DNA from: an uncultured Prochlorococcus sp.
Lineage (GTDB): Bacteria > Cyanobacteriota > Cyanobacteriia > PCC-6307 > Cyanobiaceae
Direction: 5' to 3'
Length of the DNA stretch: 64,000 nt
Assembly: GCA_902525075.1 (NCBI GenBank)
Contig: CABZFV010000006.1
Location: forward strand, 20,337 to 84,336
Shown: one piece after another, positions 1 to 9,884 of the stretch
How positions within the stretch are numbered: the stretch's first letter is position 1
How the letters are laid out: every line of letters begins with the position of its first letter
Notes under the pieces: generated by a model
Databases searched by the model: none
What the model was told of the DNA's origin: nothing
What the model saw: the letters and a program-made list of their open reading frames with translations, nothing else
Made by a program: the position numbers and the translations under genes

Positions 1-370
1 TGCCAAATCTTTTTAAAGCATCTTCTGCTTCTTGAGTTATTCCAAGATTTAGAAGATTATTACTTAATTGAGGGCCTATTAAAAATTCTGCTGATAAGTA
101 GGCGACTGTTTTTTGTGGTTTTTTTCTTATGACTTCTTGGCTGGCTAAATATCTTGTCATTAGCCTATCTTTAACTGCATAACTTAAAGCCATATACAAG
201 TCGTGAGGACTTGCAGAAGTAGCTAATTTTCCAAGGGTATAAAATAGATGGGCTGTCATTCCTTGAAAAACAGCATCAGAATCCATTCCAGCCTTTTCAG
301 GATCTAAATAGCAGCCTGGAGTAGGCAAGCGTAGATCGAAGGGTTCGTTGGGATTAATTGGTTTAGCCAT
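1..370 (-). CDS. glgP: glycogen phosphorylase, N-terminal part (gene runs off window start)
   Basis: Reverse-strand translation from the ATG at 370: MAKPINPNEPFDLRLPTPGCYLDPEKAGMDSDAVFQGMTAHLFYTLGKLATSASPHDLYMALSYAVKDRLMTRYLAS..KTVAYLSAEFLIGPQLSNNLLNLG, typical glycogen phosphorylase N-terminus. Confidence 0.88.
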   Translation of the reverse strand, partial: MAKPINPNEPFDLRLPTPGCYLDPEKAGMDSDAVFQGMTAHLFYTLGKLATSASPHDLYMALSYAVKDRLMTRYLASQEVIRKKPQKTVAYLSAEFLIGPQLSNNLLNLGITQEAEDALKRFG

Positions 371-524
371 ATAACAGACAATAGCCATTTTTTTGAAAAT
401 TTCTTTGTTGTAACTTCAGATCCACACTTGTTGAGTATTTTTGCTTTTTTCTTACATATTTCTTAAAGTGGGCCCTCTATAAACTATCTTCCAATTAGGT
501 AGTTTATTTTTTCTCTCATTTCAT

Positions 525-1892
525 ATGTATTCTTTACTTGCTGAATTAAGTGCACATGATTTAGAAGTTGCTGAAACTTTGATAGGAGTTATAAGGTTTC
601 TACTGATATTTTTAGCTGCAAGAGCATTAGCAGAAGTATTAGTAAGACTAAGTTTACCAACGATAGTAGGTGAGCTGCTCGCAGGGGTTGTAATAGGGGC
701 ATCAGGATTCCATTTGTTAATACCGCCCTCGGCAGGAACGGAATTAAATGAAGGACTTGTAAATGTTATTAGCTCGTTGGCGTCCATCCCGCCAGAAGCT
801 GTACCTGATGTTTATTTCGAAAGTTTTCCATCCCTCCAAGCAGTAGCTACTCTCGGCTTATATGCTCTTTTATTTTTAACAGGATTAGAAAGTGAGTTAG
901 AGGAATTAGTAGCTGTCGGAGCTCAAGCTTTTACAGTTGCTATGGCTGGTGTAATTTTACCTTTTGCCTTTGGAACTCTTGGATTAATGTTTATTTTCCA
1001 GGTAGATCTAATTCCTGCAGTTTTTGCTGGAGCATCTATGACGGCAACAAGTATAGGAATTACTGCTAGTGTTTTTGGTGAGTTAGGATATTTAAAAACC
1101 AGAGAAGGACAGATTGTTATTGGTGCAGCAGTACTAGACGATATTTTGGGAATTGTAATTCTGGCTGTTGTTGTGGCTCTTGCTGCAGGAGGTACTTTAG
1201 AAATTGCTCCTATTATTAAATTAGTTGCTGCAGCTGTAGTATTTGTTATTGCTGCTATCGCATTAAGTAGAACTGCAGCCCCAGGGTTTGATTGGTTATT
1301 AGATAGATTAAAGGCTCCTGGAGCCGTGGTGGTAGCTTCTTTTGTGATACTTGTGCTGTGTTGTTTTGTAGCAACAGCAATTGGATTGGAAGCAGCTTTA
1401 GGTGCTTTTGCAGCTGGACTAATTCTTAGTAGTTCTAAAAATAATCACGCAATCCAACAATCCGTTTTACCTTTAGTATCCTTGTTCGCGACTATTTTCT
1501 TCGTATTAGTAGGAGCTGGAATGGATTTATCAGTTATCAATCCACTTGATCCAACAAGTAGGTCAGCTCTTGTAGTTGCAGGATTTTTATTAGTTGTAGC
1601 AATTATTGGAAAAATTGCTGCCGGATGGGTATTTTCGAGCGATAAACCTACTAATAGATTAGTTGTAGGTTTGGGCATGATGCCTAGAGGAGAGGTTGGT
1701 TTAATTTTCCTTGGGCTAGGAACAAGCGCTAAATTGTTAACTCCTTCTCTTGAAGCAGCTATTTTATTAATGGTCATAGGAACTACATTTCTTGCACCTG
1801 TTCTCTTGAGAATTGTTCTAAAAGATAAGCCACCGAATGATGGTAATAAGATTTCAGATGATGTTGCAGCTGATCCTGTAGGTCTTCTTTAG
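525..1892 (+). CDS. cation:proton antiporter (CPA2/NapA-type)
   Basis: 455 aa multi-TM protein; LPTIVGELLAGVVIG and GAAVLDDILGIVIL, typical CPA2 motifs. Confidence 0.85.
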   Translation: MYSLLAELSAHDLEVAETLIGVIRFLLIFLAARALAEVLVRLSLPTIVGELLAGVVIGASGFHLLIPPSAGTELNEGLVNVISSLASIPPEAVPDVYFESFPSLQAVATLGLYALLFLTGLESELEELVAVGAQAFTVAMAGVILPFAFGTLGLMFIFQVDLIPAVFAGASMTATSIGITASVFGELGYLKTREGQIVIGAAVLDDILGIVILAVVVALAAGGTLEIAPIIKLVAAAVVFVIAAIALSRTAAPGFDWLLDRLKAPGAVVVASFVILVLCCFVATAIGLEAALGAFAAGLILSSSKNNHAIQQSVLPLVSLFATIFFVLVGAGMDLSVINPLDPTSRSALVVAGFLLVVAIIGKIAAGWVFSSDKPTNRLVVGLGMMPRGEVGLIFLGLGTSAKLLTPSLEAAILLMVIGTTFLAPVLLRIVLKDKPPNDGNKISDDVAADPVGLL

Positions 1893-1934
1893 GAAATAAT
1901 TTTATTAGTATTAATCAATATAGTATTTCATTAA

Positions 1935-2834
1935 ATGGAAAAATCAGCTCTGATAGAAAGTGATGTAAATTATGACTGGAATTTTTTAAATTACCCAATA
2001 CATACTATTTCTGCTAAGCCTGAGCAAACATCAAAAGAATGTGCAATTTTATTAATTCATGGTTTCGGGGCTTCTACGGATCATTGGAGATTCAATATCC
2101 CTATTTTGAGTAGCAAATATGAAGTTCATGCGATGGATCTTCTCGGTTTTGGAAAAAGTCCTAAGCCCCAAGATGTTGAATACTCAGGATCTTTATGGAA
2201 GGATCAGGTTGTTGCTTATGTACAAGAAAAAATAAAAAAACCCACAATTGTTGTTGGAAATTCATTAGGTGGTTACGCAGCATTAGCAGCTGGGGCAGAA
2301 TTAAATGATCTCAATGCAGGAGTGATATTACTTAATGCTGCAGGATATTTTAGTGAAGAAAAAACTATCAAAAAGAATATGTTGCAAACTTCAATTGAAA
2401 CAGTTGCCGGCATATTTTTGAAAAATATTGTTCTTCAACGTTTGATTTTTGAGAATATGAGAAATCCAAAAAATATTAAAAAAACTTTGAATCAAGTTTA
2501 TGTTGATAAAAAAAATGTTGATGATTTTTTAGTTGAGTCAATAAGGAAGCCTTCATTAGATTTCGGAGCTTTTAATGTTTTTAGAAGTGTATTTAACCCA
2601 TCAGGTCCTCAGGGATTGCCGTTGGATAAGCTATTCGCAAAACTAAATGCACCATTATTACTTCTTTGGGGAGGTAAAGATCCATGGATGAACACTCCAA
2701 AAAAAAGAAATCTATATAAAAAATTTACACCAAAGAATACAAAAGAAATTATTCTTGACGCAGGACATTGCCCTCATGATGAGATTCCTGAATTAGTTAA
2801 TCAGCATATTTTGGATTGGGTTGATTCTCTTTAA
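1935..2834 (+). CDS. alpha/beta hydrolase
   Basis: LLIHGFGASTDHWR, nucleophile elbow GNSLGG, C-terminal DAGHCPHDE. Confidence 0.85.
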   Translation: MEKSALIESDVNYDWNFLNYPIHTISAKPEQTSKECAILLIHGFGASTDHWRFNIPILSSKYEVHAMDLLGFGKSPKPQDVEYSGSLWKDQVVAYVQEKIKKPTIVVGNSLGGYAALAAGAELNDLNAGVILLNAAGYFSEEKTIKKNMLQTSIETVAGIFLKNIVLQRLIFENMRNPKNIKKTLNQVYVDKKNVDDFLVESIRKPSLDFGAFNVFRSVFNPSGPQGLPLDKLFAKLNAPLLLLWGGKDPWMNTPKKRNLYKKFTPKNTKEIILDAGHCPHDEIPELVNQHILDWVDSL

Positions 2835-2843
2835 GTAATAATC

Positions 2844-3698
2844 GTGAAACTTGAATTATCTAATAAGGACCGAGGAATTTTTGTCTTTCAATTAGATAAA
2901 AATAATTACATTAAATTTTGTCCTGAAAGAGGAGGCGTTATTACAAATTGGGTTTCGGATGGTAATGAAATACTTTATTTCGATGAAACAAGATTTATGG
3001 ACAAAACAAAAAGTATTAGGGGAGGTATTCCAATCTTGTTTCCAATTTGTGGAAATCTCAATACCTCTAGTTCAGTATTTGGAAATGGTTATTTGCAATT
3101 ACCACAACATGGTTTCGCTAGGGATTTGCAATGGCAATACTCCTTCAATAAAAATGAAAAAATTTTATGCTTATTCTTAAATGCATCTAAACAAACCAAA
3201 AAATATTATCCTTTCGATTTCGAACTAAAAATAGAAGTTACCTTAAAAATCAACTTTTTAGAATTTAAAATTACAATCCATAACAAAACAGATTTTGCAA
3301 TGCCTATAAATTTTGGTTTGCATCCTTATTTTAATGTTTCAGAATTCAAAAATTTAGAGTTTGTTGATAATCCACTTAATTGTCAGGATCAAGAAAGAAA
3401 TACTATAAGTAATACATTGGATGAATTAAACAAAATTAATTTAGGAGTTGATCTACTTATGTATACCTTTGGTAGAAGCTCTTTTCGAGATAAGATTTTT
3501 AAAAGAGAGGTAACTTTAAATCATCCATATCCTTTTGATTTAGGCGTTATTTGGAGTGATCCTCCAAGAAGAATGATATGTCTCGAACCTTGGACTAGTC
3601 CCCGAAATTCTTTTGTTGATGGATTTAGAAAAATTATGATTCCTTCAAATGATAGCAAAAGGTTAAATGCCTCAATACAAATAAAATCTCTTAAGTAA
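2844..3698 (+). CDS. aldose 1-epimerase/galactose mutarotase-like protein (GTG start)
   Basis: RGGIPILFPICGN, LPQHGFARDLQW, LHPYFNVS, CLEPWTSPRNS: YeaD/mutarotase-like motifs. Confidence 0.8.
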   Translation: MKLELSNKDRGIFVFQLDKNNYIKFCPERGGVITNWVSDGNEILYFDETRFMDKTKSIRGGIPILFPICGNLNTSSSVFGNGYLQLPQHGFARDLQWQYSFNKNEKILCLFLNASKQTKKYYPFDFELKIEVTLKINFLEFKITIHNKTDFAMPINFGLHPYFNVSEFKNLEFVDNPLNCQDQERNTISNTLDELNKINLGVDLLMYTFGRSSFRDKIFKREVTLNHPYPFDLGVIWSDPPRRMICLEPWTSPRNSFVDGFRKIMIPSNDSKRLNASIQIKSLK

Positions 3699-3711
3699 TT
3701 TTGCAATACTT

Positions 3712-5061
3712 ATGAAATTTGTCGTTATAGATGATGATCCCACAGGCTCTCAAACTGTTCACGATTGCTTATTACTGCTTAAGTGGGACTGCGCAACTTT
3801 AGTAAGAGGTTTTGAATCTAAATCTAATTTATTTTTTATTTTGGCAAACACAAGGTCACTATCGGAAAATGATGCGAAATTAACAATAGAGGAAATTTGC
3901 AAAAATCTAAAGACTGTAATTACTTCTCAAGCCTATGAAGAAGAAATTATTTTTATAAGTAGAGGAGACTCTACTCTTCGAGGACATAACTATCTAGAGC
4001 CAATTGCTCTAAATAGTTTCTTAGGTCCTTTTGATGCTACTTTTCATATTCCAGCTTTCATAGAGGGTAAAAGATTAACAATTAATGGATCTCATTTCGT
4101 TGATAAAACTCCTATTAGTCAAACAATTTTTGCAAAAGATAAAATTTTTGGATATGAGACGAGTAATGTCAAGAATCTTTTATTTCAGCAGAGTAAATCG
4201 CAAATAAATTTTGAAGATATTCAAAATCTTTTATTGTCAGATATCGAAATGCTAAATGATGAAGAAAATAATATTGTTTTTAAAACACTAAAGAACTTGA
4301 AGAATAATAAACATGTAGTTGTAGATGCAGAAAATTATTCTCAACTAAAAAAATTTTCTTTAGTAATTAAAAAATTAATTAAACAAAAAAAATTCCTTTT
4401 TCGAACTGCAGCAAGTTTTATAAGTTCAATTTCTGAAAAAAAAAGTGTCTCTCAGAGTGAAATATTTTTTTCTAATTTAAGAATAAGAAATAAAGAAAAA
4501 AGTTTTCTTCCAGGACTGATAATTGTTGGATCTTATGTAGAACTTTCAACAATGCAATTGAATAATTTATTAGAGATAAGTAATTGCAATCCAGTTGAAT
4601 TAGATGTTTTTGAATTCTTTAAAATTACTTCATCAGAAAATAATCAGAAGCGGAGGAATTTGTTTAAAAATAAATTTTTGAAAGAAATTAGATTTTCTAT
4701 TGAGAAAGGAAAAACTCCTGTTTTGTTTACTTCAAGAAAATTTATGTCTTTAGATACTTCTGAACTATTTAATTTTTATAATTTACTCGCTTGTTTTATT
4801 GCTGAATTAGTTGCAGATTTGAAATATGAAATAGGATATTTGATTTCAAAAGGTGGAATAACAACAAATTTGATTCTTAGTAAAGGACTTAATGCAGATT
4901 GTGTTTATCTTGAAGGACAGATTTTAACTGGCATTTCAGTGGTGACTTATAATCTAAAAAATGGGGAAAAACTTCCCATTGTTACTCATCCTGGAAACAT
5001 TGGTACTAAAGATTCATTGGTTAATATTTGGAAAGTTTTTGAAAATAAAAATAATTTTTAA
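3712..5061 (+). CDS. four-carbon acid sugar kinase family protein (DUF1537/OtnK-like)
   Basis: N-terminal DDDPTGSQTVHDC and C-terminal SKGGITTNLILSKGL...GNIGTKDSL. Confidence 0.75.
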   Translation: MKFVVIDDDPTGSQTVHDCLLLLKWDCATLVRGFESKSNLFFILANTRSLSENDAKLTIEEICKNLKTVITSQAYEEEIIFISRGDSTLRGHNYLEPIALNSFLGPFDATFHIPAFIEGKRLTINGSHFVDKTPISQTIFAKDKIFGYETSNVKNLLFQQSKSQINFEDIQNLLLSDIEMLNDEENNIVFKTLKNLKNNKHVVVDAENYSQLKKFSLVIKKLIKQKKFLFRTAASFISSISEKKSVSQSEIFFSNLRIRNKEKSFLPGLIIVGSYVELSTMQLNNLLEISNCNPVELDVFEFFKITSSENNQKRRNLFKNKFLKEIRFSIEKGKTPVLFTSRKFMSLDTSELFNFYNLLACFIAELVADLKYEIGYLISKGGITTNLILSKGLNADCVYLEGQILTGISVVTYNLKNGEKLPIVTHPGNIGTKDSLVNIWKVFENKNNF

Positions 5062-5063
5062 AA

Positions 5064-6488
5064 TTAGAAATTTGAGATAATTTCTTCAGCAAAACTGCTG
5101 CAGGATAAGGGTTCTACTTTTGGTTCCATTAAGCGTGCTAAATCATAGGTGACTTTTTTTTGTTCTATTGCCTTACTTAAACCATTAGTAATTAAGTTAG
5201 CTGCCTCATCCCAACCAAAATATTCAAGCATCATTACACCACTAAGAATTACTGAGCCTGGATTAATCTTATTTAAGCCTGCATGTTTTGGTGCAGTACC
5301 GTGCGTAGCTTCGAAAATTGCTGCATTATCTCCAATATTTGCACCAGGAGCCATACCTAGGCCACCAACAATTGCTGCAGCTGCATCAGAAACATAGTCT
5401 CCATTGAGATTTAAGGTTGCAAGAATTGAATATTCTTGAGGTCTAGTTTGAATTTGTTGAAATATACTATCAGCTATCCGATCATCAACAAGAATAAGTT
5501 CTTTCCATTTTCCATCTCCGTGAGAATTTGATATTGATGCAATAACTTCTTTAATTTCTTCGCAAATGAATGCTTTTTTGTTATTTGTAAGCTTGTCAAA
5601 ACCTGGTTCAATTTTTCGAGCATTATTTTCAATTGTAATTTCTGGATTTTTCTGAATGTTATCTAAAATCCAGCTTTCTCTTTCTGTAATGCAATCTTCT
5701 CTAAATTCATTTATTGCTAATTCATATCCCCAATCTCTAAATGCACCTTCTGTATATTTCATAATATTCCCTTTATGTACAAGGGTCACATGCCTTCTAT
5801 CTCCTGTTAATCTTTTGGCATGTTCAATAGCTTTTCTAATATGCCTTTGGCTACCAGATTTACTCACCGGTTTTATTCCAATACCTGATCCGTCGGGTAT
5901 AGATCTATTTTTTAAATTTTTACTTTTTGGTATGACAACGTTATTTAAGTGATTAATTAATTCAAGACAATTATTATCCTCCGCTTCCCATTCAATTCCC
6001 ATGTAGATATCCTCAGTATTTTCTCTATAAACAATAACGTCTAAATTTTGGGGATTTTTGTGAGGGCTAGGAGTTCCTGAATAATATTTGCATGGTCTAA
6101 CACAGCTATATAAATCAAATATTTGCCTTAATGCAACATTAAGAGATCTAATACCTCCACCGATGGGAGTCGTTAAAGGACCTTTGATGGCTACACCAAA
6201 GTGTTTGATTGCTTCAATAGTATCTTGCGGGAGGTAGTTATATGTTCCATAAAGTTCACAAGCTTCATCTCCTGCATAGACTTTAAACCAATTAATTTTT
6301 CTTTCATCTCCATAGCTTTTTTTAATAGCTGAATCGAGAACGATTTGAGTTGCAGGCCAAATATCAACTCCAGTACCATCACCCCTAATAAATGGGACAA
6401 TTGGATTATTAGGAACATTAGGTTTGCCTTGATTAAAAGTAATTATCTCGCCTTTATTAGGTAAAGTTAATTTTTCAAATTTTGGCAT
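5064..6488 (-). CDS. icd: isocitrate dehydrogenase (NADP+)
   Basis: 474 aa; IPFIRGDGTGVDIWPA-like N-terminus, GGGIRSLNVALRQIFDLYSCVRPCKYY, VYRENTEDIYMGIEW, GLGMAPGANIGD. Confidence 0.95.
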   Translation of the reverse strand: MPKFEKLTLPNKGEIITFNQGKPNVPNNPIVPFIRGDGTGVDIWPATQIVLDSAIKKSYGDERKINWFKVYAGDEACELYGTYNYLPQDTIEAIKHFGVAIKGPLTTPIGGGIRSLNVALRQIFDLYSCVRPCKYYSGTPSPHKNPQNLDVIVYRENTEDIYMGIEWEAEDNNCLELINHLNNVVIPKSKNLKNRSIPDGSGIGIKPVSKSGSQRHIRKAIEHAKRLTGDRRHVTLVHKGNIMKYTEGAFRDWGYELAINEFREDCITERESWILDNIQKNPEITIENNARKIEPGFDKLTNNKKAFICEEIKEVIASISNSHGDGKWKELILVDDRIADSIFQQIQTRPQEYSILATLNLNGDYVSDAAAAIVGGLGMAPGANIGDNAAIFEATHGTAPKHAGLNKINPGSVILSGVMMLEYFGWDEAANLITNGLSKAIEQKKVTYDLARLMEPKVEPLSCSSFAEEIISNF

Positions 6489-6698
6489 AGCATTGAATTG
6501 ATAAAAGATAACTCATTGAAGTTCCTCGTATTGTAATTTGCGATGAGTTATTTTCTTTAAAACCTAGAAATTTATTATTCAAATGTGAATAGAGAATAGT
6601 TTATTGATCAGCATTTCAACATCTTTATTAAAAGAAAAAGTAGTTAATAACCAAGTTAAAGCAAATTATGTCATTTTCAAAAAAATACTCTGCTGTTT

Positions 6699-7130
6699 AT
6701 GAATGCGAGCTCAAATGTAAGTAATGTTGAAATAGCTAATAAAATTGCTTCAACTGCAGCAGTGTTTCGTAAATATTTTCCAGATGCAAACGTTAACTTT
6801 AGTCCCTGGGACAATTCAAATAATGAATCCATGCAAGATACTATTGATTTTGCGTTTCATTTCCCTGGTTGGAGTCCTCTTATTGAATGTAGAGCAATAC
6901 TCTTACAATTAAGAATTGAAAATGATAATAATGGCAGAGTTCCGAAATTGTTGGGAATAATAATGCGAGGTATGATTGTTCCCTCCGAGAGATGGAGAGT
7001 GGCTACCATCGGTGATTGGGAAATGACTGGTACACATTTACCGCAAAAGGAACAAAAAGATAACCTTTTTTTGGTTTGTAAAGAACTTTATAAGCTATTC
7101 TCTAAAACATCCGCTGGTAACAAAAATTAG
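6699..7130 (+). CDS. conserved hypothetical protein
   Basis: 143 aa ORF, intact, with plausible codon usage; no family recognised. Confidence 0.65.
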   Translation: MNASSNVSNVEIANKIASTAAVFRKYFPDANVNFSPWDNSNNESMQDTIDFAFHFPGWSPLIECRAILLQLRIENDNNGRVPKLLGIIMRGMIVPSERWRVATIGDWEMTGTHLPQKEQKDNLFLVCKELYKLFSKTSAGNKN

Positions 7131-7187
7131 CTGTTTTATGTATTTTCCTTGTAGATTAAATACACTAACAAAAATAATTCAAAATAT

Positions 7188-7898
7188 ATGGCAGTTGCTC
7201 TTGCAGGACAATTAAGAGAAGGGACAAAAAAATCCCATACTATGGCAGAAAATACTGGATTTGTGGCTTGTTTTTTAAAAGGAGTTGTTGAAAAAAAATC
7301 TTATAGAAAATTAATTAGTGATTTATATTTTGTGTATGAAGCTATGGAAGAAGAAATTGAAAGACTGGTCAATGAGGAACATCCCGTAATAAAACCTATA
7401 GGTTTTAAATCATTATTCAGGAAAGAAACTCTTATAAATGATCTTAAATTTTATTTTGGTGAAAACTGGAAGAATGAAATTAATATTTCTCACTCAGCAA
7501 AAGAATATGTTGAGAGAATCCGAGAGGTCGCTAAAAATTCACCAGAGCTCTTAGTTGGTCACCACTACACTCGCTATATAGGAGATTTATCTGGGGGGCA
7601 AATCTTGAAAAGGATTGCTAAAAAAGCATTAAATTTGCAGGGAAATGATGGTTTAAATTTTTATGAGTTTGATTTAATTGCTGATGAAAAGCAATTCAAG
7701 GAAGAATATTCCCTTACTTTGAATCAACTTCCAATAAATCAAAAGACGGCTGATCAAATTATTGATGAAGCTAATCAAGCTTTTACTTACAATATGAAAA
7801 TGTTTAAGGAGCTTGAAGGTAACTTGATTGCTGTTTTAGGCAAGATTGTATTCAATTACATTACAAAAAAAGTTAGGAAAGGAAGTACCGAGACCTAA
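7188..7898 (+). CDS. ho1: heme oxygenase
   Basis: [44 protein letters not shown]. Confidence 0.95.
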   Translation: MAVALAGQLREGTKKSHTMAENTGFVACFLKGVVEKKSYRKLISDLYFVYEAMEEEIERLVNEEHPVIKPIGFKSLFRKETLINDLKFYFGENWKNEINISHSAKEYVERIREVAKNSPELLVGHHYTRYIGDLSGGQILKRIAKKALNLQGNDGLNFYEFDLIADEKQFKEEYSLTLNQLPINQKTADQIIDEANQAFTYNMKMFKELEGNLIAVLGKIVFNYITKKVRKGSTET

Positions 7899-7903
7899 TA
7901 TTT

Positions 7904-8614
7904 ATGTTTGATTCATTAGTTGATTTCCTTAAAACCAATATTGATGAATTAAATGGATATGAAGTACAAATATCTAGTGAATTTAAAGAACATCACAATG
8001 AAGACTCAAAATATATTATTAAAAATTGGCTTTTTTCATCTCCCGAATATAGAAAGTGGCGAATAACAAGATTAGATGGTGGCAAAAAACTGCAAGTGTT
8101 TAATACGGTCGCATATCCTAATTTTAATAGTGAATTGCCTATTTTAGGAGCTGATATTTTATGGTTTGGAACTTCTCAAAAGTTATTAGCAATACTTGAT
8201 TATCAACCTTTAATTCAAGAAAACAAATATCTTGAAAAATATTGTTCAAGTTTAGGTAGTATTAAGAAAAAATATTCTGGATTTGATAATAATAAAATGA
8301 AGAATATATATGATTCAAAAAAGTATTTTTCCCCATGGGTGATTATATGTAGAGGAAATAAATTAAATCTTGATAGAGATTTAAATAATATATTCCATTC
8401 ATTTGTAAATAATTATTTGAACATTTATAAATCGAATCCTGTTAATCAATTTTTACATGCAGAAGAAATAAAGATTAATCAAATTAAATATGATAAGTAC
8501 AGTTTTGAAAAAGACCCTGCGGATAAATTGTTTAAATCTTTTTTTGGAGAAAAATGGACAAAAAAATTTATTGATAAATTTTTATTTACATTAAATAATG
8601 AGATTATTCATTGA
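7904..8614 (+). CDS. pebA: 15,16-dihydrobiliverdin:ferredoxin oxidoreductase
   Basis: Ferredoxin-dependent bilin reductase family, directly after ho1 and before peb[27 protein letters not shown]. Confidence 0.88.
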   Translation: MFDSLVDFLKTNIDELNGYEVQISSEFKEHHNEDSKYIIKNWLFSSPEYRKWRITRLDGGKKLQVFNTVAYPNFNSELPILGADILWFGTSQKLLAILDYQPLIQENKYLEKYCSSLGSIKKKYSGFDNNKMKNIYDSKKYFSPWVIICRGNKLNLDRDLNNIFHSFVNNYLNIYKSNPVNQFLHAEEIKINQIKYDKYSFEKDPADKLFKSFFGEKWTKKFIDKFLFTLNNEIIH

Positions 8615-9376
8615 ATGTTAATACAAGATACTATTTTTTATAGTCCAGATTGGAGATGGCATAATTTTTTAAAATATTTAACAAATAATTTAAGTAAATA
8701 TAACTGTTTAGAAAAAACAATACCCTCGGAATATTCTTATAAAGATTCAACTTACGGTTCAAAAAAATTAAAAAAAAATGTGAATCTATCTACTTGGGGT
8801 GTAACGCATAAAAAAAGAATTCAACTCGCAAGGGCAGTTTGTATAAATAGTCCAAATTATTCTGTTTTAAATTTTTTAATTATTCCTAATACTATTTATA
8901 ACGTCCCATTTTTTGGAGTAGATTTTGTTTCTCTACCTAATAGTTATTTATTAGTGTTAGATTTTCAGCCTTCATTAAAAATACAAAATCAATACAATAA
9001 TGAGTTATTAGAAAAACTTATAAAACTCAAAAATCATTGTCATTCATCACTCCCATTAGCTGAAAAAATGTCTGCGGATGTAGCTAGATTTTTTTCTCCA
9101 GGAGTAATATGGTCAAAATTACCAAAAGAAGAAAGAAGTGATTTTTTAATTACTAATCAGCTTTATACTTCATTTAAGGAATATTTTGATTTGTATTTGG
9201 AAATTCTTTTCGAAAGCAAAGAAGTCAATATTGAACTGCAAAAAGAATTAATAAAAGGTCAAAATAATTATTTGAATTATAGAAGAGATAACGATCCAGC
9301 TAGGCCAATGTTGTCTAGTTTGTTTGGTAAAGAATTTACTGAATCTTTAATTGAAGAAGTTTTGTTTACTACTTAA
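8615..9376 (+). CDS. pebB: phycoerythrobilin:ferredoxin oxidoreductase
   Basis: FDBR family; [38 protein letters not shown]; abuts pebA. Confidence 0.88.
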   Translation: MLIQDTIFYSPDWRWHNFLKYLTNNLSKYNCLEKTIPSEYSYKDSTYGSKKLKKNVNLSTWGVTHKKRIQLARAVCINSPNYSVLNFLIIPNTIYNVPFFGVDFVSLPNSYLLVLDFQPSLKIQNQYNNELLEKLIKLKNHCHSSLPLAEKMSADVARFFSPGVIWSKLPKEERSDFLITNQLYTSFKEYFDLYLEILFESKEVNIELQKELIKGQNNYLNYRRDNDPARPMLSSLFGKEFTESLIEEVLFTT

Positions 9377-9408
9377 AAGTCTTATAATGTAATGGAATTT
9401 GAAATCAA

Positions 9409-9882
9409 ATGAATAAAATTTCTGTTCTTTTTGTATGTTTGGGAAATATTTGTAGGTCTCCTGCAGCAGAAGCTATTTATATAAGTCTACTTGAAAAGAA
9501 GGGATTAACTGATGGCTTTATTGTAGATTCTGCTGGAACTGGGAGTTGGCATATCGGTAAAAAAGCTGACTCTAGGATGAGAATTGCGGCAGAAAGAAGA
9601 GATATAAATATCTTAAGCAGGGCTCGTCAAATTACTAGCAAAGATTTTGACAAATTTAACTATATTCTTGCGATGGACGATTCAAATTTTAGAAATATTC
9701 AAGATCTTAAAAATAGAACAGCTTCAACTGGTTTTGCATCAATAAAAAAAATACAAGATTTCAGATCAGTTTTTAATGAGAAAGAAGTTCCTGACCCATA
9801 TTTTGGAGGTGATGAGGGCTTCGATTATGTCCTTGATATTTTAGAAGACTCTGTAAACGGTTTTTTGGAAAGTATTTCTTGA
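9409..9882 (+). CDS. low molecular weight protein tyrosine phosphatase
   Basis: VLFVCLGNICRSPAAEAI (CX5R loop) and VPDPYFGG. Confidence 0.93.
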   Translation: MNKISVLFVCLGNICRSPAAEAIYISLLEKKGLTDGFIVDSAGTGSWHIGKKADSRMRIAAERRDINILSRARQITSKDFDKFNYILAMDDSNFRNIQDLKNRTASTGFASIKKIQDFRSVFNEKEVPDPYFGGDEGFDYVLDILEDSVNGFLESIS

Positions 9883-9884
9883 AT

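Noticed and set aside
1445-1777. Minus-strand ORF of 110 aa
   Set aside because: Antisense to a clear antiporter gene; no recognisable domain.
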